The notes beneath the pieces were generated by a model. That model saw nothing but the letters and a program-made list of their open reading frames with translations, did not search any database and was not told the DNA's origin. From Fremontodendron californicum (lineage: Eukaryota > Streptophyta > Magnoliopsida > Malvales > Malvaceae), in the NCBI GenBank assembly GCA_030761205.1, contig JAULJL010000046.1:9379590-9443589 (forward strand): a stretch of 64,000 nucleotides of DNA. The letters run 5' to 3'. The translations under genes were made by a program, and so were the position numbers. Every line of letters begins with the position of its first letter. Position 1 is the first letter of the stretch. Below, piece by piece: positions 12,401 through 24,634 of this stretch.

Positions 12401-14842
12401 CCCCTGATCATTTTCTAGATTTTGGCTTAGCCTTTCCAATTCATTTTTTCTCTTCAAATCAGAGTATATCTTCAATTTATTTTTCAATCTTTGGCTATTC
12501 TCTTTGCCCCAACAATTTTCAAACTCTTATTGACAGAAGTCTACTTGTCGAGTTCTATTTCTTTTTCTCATATTTGGAAGTCAAGGTTAACCTTAATGGT
12601 TTCACACCTTTGAGTTAGAAAAAACCGTTATCTCATGTTAACGTCAAAAATGGGTACTTCAAAAATATTTTTATTTTCCTTTATGAAAAGCAATTTTGCT
12701 TATCTAATGACAACTTTTGAGCCAAAAATATTAACCCCACAGTGTGTGATGTATGAATCTTTTGAAGACTGACGATCACTGTTAGCAATTTCCCTAAGTG
12801 TTAATCTGAATTTTTCAATTTGAATTGGCAAGGCTTGGAATAACAAGATTTTGGTTGATCGAAGAAAACTTCACAACAAAATGCATGTCCCTTCTAGGCT
12901 CACAAATGGAACAGGTTTTATAAATTATGAATTCATTGAGAACTGAACAAATTCAACATTCTTTTATTTTCCATATCAAGGTTTTTTTTTTTTTTTACAA
13001 GCATCAAGATTGGTCGGGATGTTTAAACCGGAAAGTTTAATTTTGGAGGAAATTTTTTTTCAGTTTTTGAAGACAATCCTCCGAATGAGAGCTGACAATT
13101 TGGGAGGTTCAGAAATTTCTAGATGTTCCTCGATGACCAATTCTTTAAGATGATCTTCTCTTTTGTGGTATCGACACTATCATAGATGGCATAAAAAATT
13201 CTCATTTTACTCTAAACCGCCCGTTTTTGGGTTTTCGCCCTAAAGTTCCATTCTCTCCAATTTTTTCCTTTTCCTTTTTCCATTGTTTTATCATGCATTT
13301 GAGAATTCTAAATTCTTTCTTAGTGAAATGATAATTCGATGAGATGGGATAAAATCTGAGGAAAAAACCCTTCAAGTTAAATATTCATGCTTGATCAAAA
13401 TAGACTTTTAAAGCACGTAATGTAGGCCATGGCTCAGGGTTCAGATAGGAAGGATAAATAGGCCCAAAATATGTGTTTGAGGGTAATCAAATCAAGGATC
13501 ATTTTTTGAGAAGGATTCTCTTTGAAACATTTATCTCTTTTTGCACTTTTCATTCCTTTTTGACTTTTTGCTCTTTTTCTCCTTGCTTTTAGCTTTCATT
13601 TGCCATACTTTTTCACATTTTTTCTTTTTGTTTTTCTTGGCTTTCATTTCACCATCTTTTTATTTTTCTTTTTCTTTGACAGAGTGAGCCCGTATTTATT
13701 CGGGGCTCCATTTGCTTTTCATCTGTCTTTGAGCTAGGACTCATTTCTCAGTGATCCTTCCTCACATTTACCCCCCAGTGTAGAGGGTAACCCTTGATCA
13801 GGGTTTAAAGAAGAAAGAATTCTTTCGGCTCAAAAGGGGTGACTATAGATAATTTTTTTTTGTGACAGGGACATGAAAGATGGCCATTTCTCATGTCAAG
13901 CACGAATATTCACATTGAAAAGCAATCCCCAGGGGAAATAGATATTCAGAATTTCATTTTGCACTTTGGAATCATCCGAATTCTCATATGCATGATATCA
14001 TAATTTTTTTTTCTTTTTTTCTTTTTTTGTCGCATGCCCCAATGATTCATGCGTTAGTCCAACGTTTTTCACCATATAATCATCATTTCCACATATGATG
14101 CCCCAGTGTGATTAACCATGAGAATTCGTATAAAAGAGGAACATAGCAAGTCTAGGTCTATTTTAAAAAGGCTGTGTTTCAAATATGAGTTCTTTGAAAT
14201 GACAAGGAAAATACGACCCAAAAACGGGTTTTATCTGGGACATGGGATAATCTAGTTTAATCATTGTGCCCCAGGGTGTCAATTATGAAGTGATGTTTGG
14301 GGTAATTAGTGTTTTACGGTTATTGGTAAAGGTCATGAATGGTTTTAACACAATCTTTACATATATCAATTTACCAAAATCTAGATTCTTGAAAGAATGT
14401 CTCATTTGTTTGAATTTCAAGGAATTTGAAAAAATTTCAAAAAGTTCGTTCATTTATTCATGGCTTAGACTAGGATTTACATCTTTGCTTATTCTGCAAT
14501 AACAATGGTTTATAAAGTTTAATCAATCATATTCCTTGAAGCATAGGTCTTTCAAGTGATCTTAGTTTCAGGGATTTAGACATATAGAAATCCCAAAAGA
14601 GTGAAGGTATTGGATCATTTCTAACAACGATCATCAATATTCTCGAGACTATCCATTGTTAGAACCTCTTTAATGCTTGTTTTTGCACATTCAATTTATT
14701 GTTAAAACACAACAAACATAAAAACATTCAAATTTCATTTATTTCATAGGGATGTTAACATAAGACAAGTGTTTTCATCATAAGGTATGAAACTAATTAC
14801 ATAAAAACTTCCCCTTGACATGTTCTCCCTAATTCAAACTGG
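12401..14842. mobile_element. Gypsy internal region without pol
   Basis: This is where protease, RT, RNase H and integrase should follow gag on the - strand. I see none of their motifs. The stretch is T-rich with several ctttttcttt runs (13540-13680, 14010-14030). No gene is supported on either strand. Confidence 0.6.
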
Positions 14843-16355
14843 CTATTCCTCAGTACTCTTTTCAACCTTTCCATCTTCTTCCCCTATTATGACATCCACA
14901 ATGGTCTCATCATTCCCATTCAGTAGATTCTCCCCGCTGTCTGACCTTTGTTTCTTCCCCACATCTAATTGCCCTTTATTGATGAGTGCTTGAACCTTCC
15001 GTTTCAAACATCGGCAATTTTTTGTGGAATGCCCCCGAATCCCAGAATGATAATCACAATATGCATTCTCGTCATACCAACTTGGATATGGGGTTGGATA
15101 GGCTCCACTGGAATTTTAGTGAGGAGTTGCTCTTCGACCAACTGGGGCAATAGTTCAGAGTAAGACATGGGGAGTAGCTCAAACTGATCTCTTTTTAGTA
15201 TATTCTTCAGTTTCTTCTGGCTGACAAAAGGTTGAAAATTTACTGGATTCTGAGAGGCCATCAGGTATAAGTATGAATCCTGGGATACATAGTTCGTAGA
15301 AGGACAGGGAGGTTGGTATGAAGTAACCGAATATACGTGGCAAAGTCTCCCACAGCTTGGACATCTTCCTCTTTCTTTTTGGGCGTTCTATTTTTCTCTG
15401 CATTAACTGTTTTACCTCCTTCGAGTTTCCCAGCCTTGATAGCATTTTCAATTATTTCCCCAGAGATTACCATATCCGAAAAATTCTTCGTGGAGTTGCC
15501 AACAAGTCTATCGTAGTATAAGGCCTGTAGTGTATTCACAAAAAAGACAGTGGTTTCCTTCTGAGTTAAGGGCGGTTGTACTTGGGTGGCCATGTTCCTC
15601 CACCTCTGAGCATACTCTTTGAAGCTCTCAATAACCTTTTTCTCCATATTTTGCATGGTGAGACGGTCAGACGTCATGTCGGTCACATGCTTGTACTGGT
15701 TTAGAAAAGCCCTGGCCAAATCATTCCAAGAGCGAATCTAATCCTTGCTCAACTGACTATACCACCTAATTGCGGACCCGCTGAGGCTATCCTGAAAGCA
15801 GTGAATCAAAAGCTTATCATTATCTATGTGACTTGTCATCTTTCGACAGAACATAGTGATGTGGGTTGATGGATCGATCGTCTCGTCATATTTCACAAAG
15901 TCAGGGACCTTGAATTTAGGAGGAATGACTAAATTGAAGACCAAGCATCGTTCTTTCGCATCCACACTCCCGAATATGTCTGTATTTTCTACTGCCCAAA
16001 ATCTTTCATCTAACAACTGATATTTCCCTCGGGAGTCTTTCAACTCAGCCTCGTTCGACTCAACCATCTTCAGTTTTGCTTGTTTATCTGGATCATCTAA
16101 ATTCAAAATGTTGCTGGGATTAACTGTATTCTGGCCATTTAACATCATGACCTCACTCTGACACTCTTGTGCCTCTAACCCTTCTCTGGCAGCCAAGTTT
16201 TAAGTGTATCCCTTTCCCTTGATTACTGCGGACATCAGCTCCATCAATTTAGTCATCTGATCCTTAGATTCTTCTTGAGACTTTGCTAGTTGTTGTCGCA
16301 ATTCTTCATGTGCCCTTTCCATTCTTTCCATTCGGGCAGCTTGTTTATTTTCCAT
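14843..16355 (-). pseudogene. Tat/Ogre-lineage Gypsy gag, decayed
   Basis: Reading starts at ATG 16355 (MENKQAARMERMERAHEELR, a coiled N-terminus) and ends at TAG 14843-14845, about 500 codons. Typical gag blocks follow: VIPPKFKVPDFVKYDETIDP, LLIHCFQDSLSGSAIRWYSQ, then AFLNQYKHVTDMTSDRLTMQ and SFKEYAQRWRNMATQVQPPL. A late CDYHSGIRGHSTKNC zinc-binding motif is read in another frame around 15015-15060. Disruptions: an in-frame TAA after KGKGYT near 16201, an in-frame TAG between QLSKD and IRSW near 15737, and frame changes near 15300 and 15090. The protein would have formed the particle core; this copy cannot make it whole. Confidence 0.87.
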
Positions 16356-18200
16356 AGCTCTAGCCTGTATTAAAAGGGTACTCAGTACTTCTTATACCTC
16401 TGATTTGGAATGGAAATTCTTTCAAATACTCTTAAAGCCAAGCCAACTTCTGTTTTATTACCCCCAAATGTATGTCATGATGAAGGAGCCATGAATGCAA
16501 TTTGATGCCCGTGAAACATAAACAATGTGATGTATGGACATGTATAGTGGAAACATGCTAACCATGTATATAATAAATGCAATCACGATGCCAACATGCT
16601 GCAAGCAAAGAATAAATAAATCAACGTATGGATATATGAATGAATGACCATGTATATTTCAGTGTATTTCCCTATGGATGATCATATACACTATGAATGC
16701 AACACGATGTCAATTATGATGTATGTAAGCAATGAATGATTGACACAGATTATATACAAAGAAAATCATGCTGACTATGTATGTAATAAATGTATCATGA
16801 TGTTAATATGACAGATTAATGCATGAGCATATCATGATAACTATGTATGCCATGGATGTAATCTAATGCCAACATGATGCGTTTAAAGAATAAATAAATT
16901 GATACACAGGTATATACAAATAATGACCATGCATGTCATAAATGTATTTACAATGAATGACCATGCATGCTATGACTGTAACATGATGTCAAAATGATAC
17001 GTGTAAAGAATAAATGAATTAGCACAAAGGTATATACAATGACCAATGATTTTACAAAATTGGTGGGACCAAATTTTGATTATTCAAAAATCTCACTATG
17101 CAAAATTTGCCTCCAAATTTAATCTATGATTTTTTTGAAACATGTTTTCTCTATGAAAAACCACACATTTTATTTTCAAAAGAATTTCGGTGTAGTGGAT
17201 CCTAATATGGTATAATATGCAAATGTTCATGTAACACTACCGGTTCATAATCATCAAATGAGATTATTACCAACTGTTTATTGCAAAGAATGAGATAAAA
17301 AATACAACCATGAATGTACATGCTCTATTCATACATGCATGAAATGTGCAAAATGCAAAAATGTTTTGATATTTTCAATTTTAAAAAGCTAGTGAACACT
17401 TGCCCCAATATTATCGACTCATCTAGGCATCACAATGCCTTCAGGGTGGATATTAAACTTATTACGGGCGATGTACGTACATCGTTGCCCGATCTACAAC
17501 CCTTATTCAGAGTGTAAAATAGGTAACAACAGGTTTAGAAATGTCCCTCCATGTGTTCCTATCTTCGGTGTATCTAATGAAAATCCGGCATGGCTTCGCC
17601 TAGGTTCACTATATGAGGGTGAACCGGCTCTAAAGGCCCCGAATTGCTCCTCACTGTCGTCGGTGAAGGCTAGTAAGGCACCCCGATAAAAACGTGTTCA
17701 ATTCGTTAGAGTATATTTTTCTAAGCCCATACGGAGGATCATCACGAAGGCATTAGATACTTTATACTCCGGAAGTGTTTCACTAGCCCATACAGAGGAT
17801 AATCACGAAGGCGTAGTTACTTTACTCCCACTTAAAAGGACGGAACCCGGGTAGAGAGTTCATGTTATGCAAATGCAAATGTAGTGTGTGCGGAGGAACA
17901 TCAAACCTTTCACCACCTATTCTACACCTTATCCTAAATGCCCCAACAATTTATTAAAACAACGATCAAGAATAGTGTAACACATTAACCAACAAGCAAT
18001 AGTAATATACAACATTAAAATAACTAGAAAATAATAATAAAATGCATGTGAATGAATATGAACATATTCAAAAACATTTTTTTATTTTCAAAATTCTCCT
18101 TATTTAAAAAAATGTGGGAATTAAAATTAAATACCAATTAAACCAACAAAACCGAGACTTTGATATCACACGACTAATTTTAGGCCTGACTCTCTAAAAT
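16356..18200 (-). mobile_element. Gypsy element 5' leader
   Basis: Lies between primer site and gag. Positions 16500-17050 are a patchwork of atgaccatgtatg/atgcatg-type short repeats. Positions 17690-17830 contain two similar blocks (aagcccatacggaggatcat and tagcccatacagaggataat). I see no supported gene. Confidence 0.6.
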
Positions 18201-18219
18201 GTCCCTAGTGGAGTCGCCA
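18201..18219 (-). promoter_or_regulatory. Primer binding site of the Gypsy element
   Basis: On the - strand TGGCGACTCCACTAGGGAC begins three bases after the 5' LTR. This form (TGGCGACTC..CTGGGGA) is familiar from plant Ogre/Tat elements, where I recall it being assigned to tRNA-Arg. It agrees with the gag strand. Confidence 0.7.
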
Positions 18220-18222
18220 AGC

Positions 18223-21200
18223 TATCGATACGTGATCCCGGATCGCGGAGGGACCCGTTCGAGTGAGGGGGAAGCAGAAGCAGAGGAAAAGATGACTTAA
18301 TTCCTCTAGATTGAAATAAAAGGTCGAGGATTTGAAATAACCTCGTAAAAAGACATGGAGTCGCCACCAATCTTTTTTAGCTAGGTGTGATCGGCCACCT
18401 ATTAAAATCGGTTTTATAAAACATTTTAAAATTAATTAAAATATTTTTAAAACCAATTTCAAGTCTACGTTATAAACCAGAGAAAATTGAAGAATCGGGT
18501 TCGGGACTCGGTTACTTGCGGGGAAGGATTAGCACCCCCAGAATTCCCGTATAAAACGGTACCTTATTAATCATGTGTTATCTCAAGTCTCAATAAAAAG
18601 TTGGTTTTTAATTTAGTATTTCAAGTTAATTCCCAATTTTAAGAAAAATAATTCCATTTTTAATTGAAAATGATCCGAAATTTTATTAATTCAAAATTTT
18701 CCTATATTCCCGGACAAAATCGGCAAAATATAGAAATTTTTATTCATTTGGAAAAATTTTCGAATCATTCTCATTTTTTTAAAAAAAGATATTCCTTTAT
18801 TAATTATAATTAATGATATTCCCTCCAGCAAACCCGGTAGAGAACTCATGAATTATTTTAACTTGGGAATATCTTTATTTTTATTGAAAATCATTATCTT
18901 TTTCAAAACATTTAAAAATATGAACATGAACATGTATGACATAAATAAAATGACATAGCAAAGTCTAGATAATATAATGCAACCTAAATGATATGACATA
19001 ATTTAAATGACATAGTATATTCCAGGTAAAAAAAATCCTAAGTGTGATGGTATATTCTAAATGAGATAAAATGATTTAAATGACATGGCAATTTTAAATG
19101 ATATGGCATATTTTAAATGGCATCGCATATTCTAAATAAAATAACCTAAATGACATGGAATATAATCTAAATAACAAAAAAAAAATGACATGAAACATAA
19201 AATAATGCTATCATAAAATATGCATAAAAATAAAATAAAAATGCATAAACAAAGTATATGCTAAATAATGTGACAAAAATAAATGACTAAATAAAAATTA
19301 TGGGATATCATGAAATATTCAAAATCATATGGCAAACAATATAACATCATAAAATTTAAATCAAAGTAATAATAATACCATGGAAAATATCATAGCAAAA
19401 ATCACATAATAAATAAAATGCAATGTATGAAAATGTATTTTTTCCTCTAAACAAAGAAATCCGTATATCTAAAAGATATCTGGCTACCTTAGGAAAATAT
19501 GTCAAATTATATTTTCTAAAAAAACAAAACTTTGTGATTGTTTGAAAACAATTTTGAGGAAAAACTTGAATAAAAATTAAAACCCTTACCAAACCCTTTT
19601 AAAATGGCTCTAATTTCCTAAGTTTAAAATTTCGAACTTAACCACTCTTAACCCGAGATTTATAAAATCATTTTTAAAATTTAAAAAGGCTTAGAAACTA
19701 CCCTAAGACAGTAGCTAAAGCTTCTAACCAACCCCCTCTAAATGCCTTAGCCAAATTCAACCATTATTTCTCTTTCGATTTCAAATCTGCCTCTACTGTC
19801 CGGTTTTGACACACGATTTTTTTTTGCCTATTTTTAAAAAATCAAAAAAATCTATAAAAAATACTGGAGACTCAGAACATGTAAAAATACATGATAAAAA
19901 TCGGTTTAGATTTTTGATTAAATATGTCTACCCAGAAAAATCGGAGAAGTTCGAGTACTAGGTGAAAAAAAAAATTGTTTTGTCAAAACACATTTTTTTG
20001 CCTTTGATAAATTCATTCAAAAATCAAAGTAAAAATCGTTGGATATCATCCTAAATACCTAAGGACAGTAGCTAAAACATTTAAAAACCTTGGACAAAAA
20101 TTGGCTAAGTAAAAAAATCACAAAGGTAGAATAATCAATTTGACAACCCTTTAAATTTCCACAAGTATGCTCCAAAGAGCATGACTTTGAGCCATTGATT
20201 GCCCTAAGTCATAAATCATGTGGCAATGACATGGAATGCTTGAACATACAGCAAATGAAATGTATGAAATGCATGGTCTAAAGCCTAAATGGTAAAGAAA
20301 ATGCATGACAATTCAAAATAACCTAAATGCCTAGCATGAGTTTGCATGACAATAAATGCTATCCTAACTTAATATGCATGCAATACTTGATAATGCAAAT
20401 ATGACTTGGACCTAATATGTTATGAATATGCATGAAAATACTAATGTAACCTAAGATCTAAGTAGCATAGTAATGCATGGCAATATCAATATGATTTAAG
20501 ACCCAATATGCATGGCAATACCAATATGGCCTAGACCTAAAATGTAATAAACATGCATAGCAATACTATGAACATACAATGACCAATGAAACTAATGCCA
20601 ACTGGAACAAACAGCAACTAATACACAATTTCAAGATATGATAATGCAAAGCATGTTACCTAAATAAAATGCAAATGCATGATAAGGCAATGGATGCATA
20701 AAGAGGCCAAATATGGTTACATGATACTCTAATGCAATCCTATCTAGTAAATGACACAAGTACATGACAAATCATATCAAGATGCATAATGTCATGACAT
20801 TTTCATAAGCATATGACATACTAAAATCCAAATGCACAAGCTCGTGGCATGGAGATGCAAACAAGTCAAGAGGCAAGATGGAAATGCACATGCAAGGCAT
20901 ACTAAATGGAATGGCCGATACCCCAAATGATGGAATTTTATCATAGCATTTTCACAAGCATATGGCATACTAAAATCAAGATATGCTAAGTCATGGCATG
21001 GAGATGCAAACAAGTCAAGAAGCAAGATGAAAATGCACATGCAAGGCATAGCAACATGGAGTAGATGAATGGCCATGTGACAAAATATAAAAACGCAAAC
21101 ATATGTATAATATAAGACATGAAATATGAAAAATACACAATATGACTCCAATAGACAACAAGGCCGAATCTTCAAGGAAAACATATTAAGCATGGAAATG

Positions 21201-23831
21201 AAATATAGAAACAAATATAGCATAGAAAATAATGTAAAGAACATATATATAAAAAAAATAAACATAGACATGCAAAGCAAAGCAAAGCAAAGCAAATAAC
21301 AAGCAAAACTAGTAAATAAAACAAGGAAAGTTAAGCTCCATGGTTGGTATCAAATGGGCATAGCCTCTCACCTAACCATAATCACTTGGTCTTGCCAAGA
21401 TCATGAAGCCTTTCCATTTCAAAAATCAGAAAATAAACCAAGCTAAACAGCAAAATTAAGGTGAGCTTCATGGTAGGTAAAAATGGGCATAGCTTATCCT
21501 CTAACCATGGTCACTTGGTCTTGCCAATATCATGTAGCCATTTCAACCTTTTTTGCTTCATCCTTTTGTAAAAATCAGAATACAAATACTCTAAAAAACC
21601 TTCTAAAAATCATTTTTCCTCAACAACATGTAAGGAAGAAAAAAAAGAAAACCAAGGCAAGCAAACATGCCATATTCGGCCAAGCATAAAACCATGTAAA
21701 AAAAAATTGTTTTCCACCATTTTGATGAATAAGAAGAGATGAAAACTTAAGTAAACATTGAAAAACTTTATTTATGAAAAATGTAGTAGGAAAACAAGAT
21801 AGAAAATCAAGAAAACACCATGGAAAACAAGAAGAAAGCTTGCTAGAGCTTGGTAAAGATGACTATCTTCAAGCTCTCTATTGAAAACCTTTTTTTTCTT
21901 TCTTTCAAAACCTTTTTCTTTGCTAAATTAGCTACTGAATTCAGCCAAAAAACCCTATGAAAAAATGAAACCAACCCCCCTTTTTAGCCTTTGTCGAATG
22001 GCCTCTCACCTTTAAATGGAAATTGCATTTTTTCTCCTCCAATCTTGGCCTTTAGATTAAGATATTTTGATGACAACATAAAAATGTCATCTTGCCAATT
22101 GATATCATCCTTGTAGTAACCTCATCCCTTAGATGCAAAATAGGACCAATCCCATGCACTCCCTTGCTTGCCCCCTTGAGTGTCTACCCTTGGATGAATT
22201 GTGCTCATTTTTTTCTTCCATTCTTGGCCATTAGATGAGGGTCTTTCATGACAAATAAAAGTGTCATCTTGGAATTTAAACTTGTCCTTTGGATGGTGCA
22301 TTCAACTTTCCTACAAGGCACCTAAGCCATTGGATGAATGGGGGACCATTTGCAAGGTGTTAGTGGTAGCATGTGACTTGATAGTGACTAAGGAATTAAA
22401 TTGTTCAAGCTTCCTTCTTCTCCTCTATGCTGGCTGACCAAGGGAAGAAAAATCCCAGTAATTCCTTCTTCTTTCATATTTTCCTCAATTACAAATCTGC
22501 CCTTTTTGGATTATTTGGTGAAATGACATTTTTGCCCCCCGAACCTAAATAAATAGAAAACAGACTCCAAATTCAATTTTTCTTTTTTCAATACTTCAAA
22601 AATAATAAAAAAAAATTGAATTTTGGAAGTTTTTAAAATTTTTTGAGTCCATTTTCTATTTATTTCGGATTTATTTCCAAAATTATCCCTTTTATGCACC
22701 CGAACTTTACCATTTTTTAAACGAGCTCCGAATCCATATTTTTCTTCACCAATCTCTTCCAAATAATTTAAAAATGTGATCTGGAAGTTTTCATACTTTT
22801 TGGAGCTCATTTGCTATTTTTTGGGATTTATCTGCTTGAATTACTGCATAGGAGACCCGAGATTTGGCCATTTTGCAAACGAACTCCGAATCAAGATTTT
22901 ATTTCGCCAATCTCTTCCAAATAATTAAAAAAAAATGAGGCCTGCAAATTTTAGGAATTTTTGGAACTCGTTTGCTATTTTTCCAGAATTTATCCTGTTG
23001 AATTTTTACATATTGGGCCCGGGATTTGGCCATTTTGTAAACGAACTCCGAATCAAGATTTTCTTTCGCAAATCTCTTTGAAATGATTTAAGAATGTGAT
23101 TTGAAAATTTTCAGAATTTTTGGAGTTCATTTGCTATTTTTTCCATATTTTCCAATTTTGCCCTTTTACCTCTAAAACCCGATTTTGCTCAAAACAAGTC
23201 CGATTTTCAGATTTTCTTCAAACTAAGCCTTGGGCTATCCTTATTTAATTAATCCTCACCAATTAGGGGCTTTAGTCCTACCGAATCGGGTCATTTCTGC
23301 AATTCTTCCAAATTTCATCGAAATCCACCAAAAACCCTAATTCTCGATTTTCTTCCGAATTGACTTTTCTATCAGTTTTTCTTTCAAGTAGCTTCTCCAT
23401 TATCCGTATTCAGTGCTTATCTTTCATTTGAGACCTTCAATCTCGACCAATTTGATCATTCAAGCACTTTTCCCCAAATTTCCTGAACTAGAGTTTCTTT
23501 TCTACTGAGATTCTGTAACCCAACTTCCGACCTCCATATCTTTCAATGCAGACCTCGGATTATCAAAATTCTTTCACCATTTTTCAATTGAACCTCAAAT
23601 CTTGATTTTGAAAGTGGGTTGACTTTTTCAGTAGTTAACTTTTTTGGGCTTGACTTTTTTGGGCTTGACTTTTTCAAAGGGTTGACTTTTTGGAGTTTGA
23701 CTTTATGCTATCTTAGACTAAGCCTCGGAGTACTGCCTGCATGATGAGAAAAGCCTTTTAGCATTCTGAAATATCAATTTAGGAAGAAAATGTACCTGAT
23801 TTAGGGGTCCGGACAAAATTAAGTGTCTATA
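18223..23831 (-). repeat. Tat/Ogre-like Gypsy 5' LTR (element on - strand)
   Basis: Partner of 5276-10857, ~5.61 kb, from tatcgatacgtgatcccgg to aagtgtctata on the + strand. It differs by scattered substitutions and small indels. The 167-codon open frame at 20792-21295 (-) lies in low-complexity DNA and is broken in the other LTR, so I do not call it a gene. Confidence 0.87.
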
Positions 23832-24634
23832 GGGACCAAAGGAAAGGAACAGTGAAGATGGACCATAAAGATGGCAACCGAGTTTGATGCTACATCAAAG
23901 CTTGCCGATCTTATGGATGTTTATTGAAACATTTGTTATGATTTATTTAGAAACATTTGATGTTTTTATTGGCATTGTGGGCCAATATTGAGGATGCTTA
24001 TTTTATGTTGTCGAACATATTATTTTTCTAGAATGAGGATGCCATGCTTATTTAGATTTCTCTTAAATAAAATCGGTTATAGAATCGTTCTATAACATGG
24101 TCTTTTATTATACAACTTGTAAAGTATTGAGAATACTATTTATCTTAGTGATTTAGAATTCAAACAGTTTTTGAATTAATCCCTTAATCTCTACGAATGT
24201 ATAATTTAGTGGGAGCTATTAATGACTCTTTGAATGTTAAAGATTATAATTGAACTCAATAATAAATTGCCATTTCGAACAATGCAATTATTTGGAAACG
24301 TTCCAAACTAGAGAGGATTGCACGTTTATACTAAAGGTTTTAAAACTAACTCTTTTGTTTTGGCTTGCAAAAGGAGTTATATTTGGATCATTGGCTACAT
24401 GCTAGTAAGTAGATTCTGATAGTTGTTATAGCAACAACTGAGCCATATGATTGGAATCTAGGTCTCGTTGTGATCTTAATTGTTTGTTGACCTTGATAAT
24501 GAGATTATCATGAATATGACCAAGCATATTCTCACTATAATGTACTAAAGCTATGTCATTATAGAGACACAATTGCTAATCGAAAGAGTTCGGCATTCGA
24601 TGCGTTAATGATTGGCTTAGTGCAAGTGAGAGAT
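23832..24634 (+). mobile_element. Copia internal DNA after the nested insertion
   Basis: About 800 bp between the Gypsy insertion and the Copia 3' LTR. No pol motif is seen. It ends with gtgcaagtgagagat, which fits the Copia polypurine tract (24623-24634). Confidence 0.7.

Larger units (their letters stand above)
5276..23831 (-). mobile_element. Non-autonomous Tat/Ogre-like Gypsy element nested in the Copia element
   Basis: Two similar ~5.6 kb LTRs flank 7.4 kb of internal DNA. Primer site, gag and polypurine tract all agree on - orientation. On the element strand the order is 5' LTR (23831-18223), primer site (18219-18201), leader, gag (16355-14843), non-coding region with tandem arrays, polypurine tract (10870-10858) and 3' LTR. 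No protease, RT, RNase H or integrase motif is visible between gag and the 3' LTR. Flanks at the insertion are ATGAC (5271-5275) and GGGAC (23832-23836), only 3 of 5 matching, so the target duplication is decayed or absent. The insertion separates the Copia gag from the rest of that element. Confidence 0.85.

Noticed and set aside
20792..21295. 167-codon hydrophobic - strand ORF in the Gypsy LTR, with a shorter version at 8032-8361
   Set aside because: Lies in low-complexity LTR DNA, is broken in the other LTR, and the hydrophobicity follows from A/T-rich composition.
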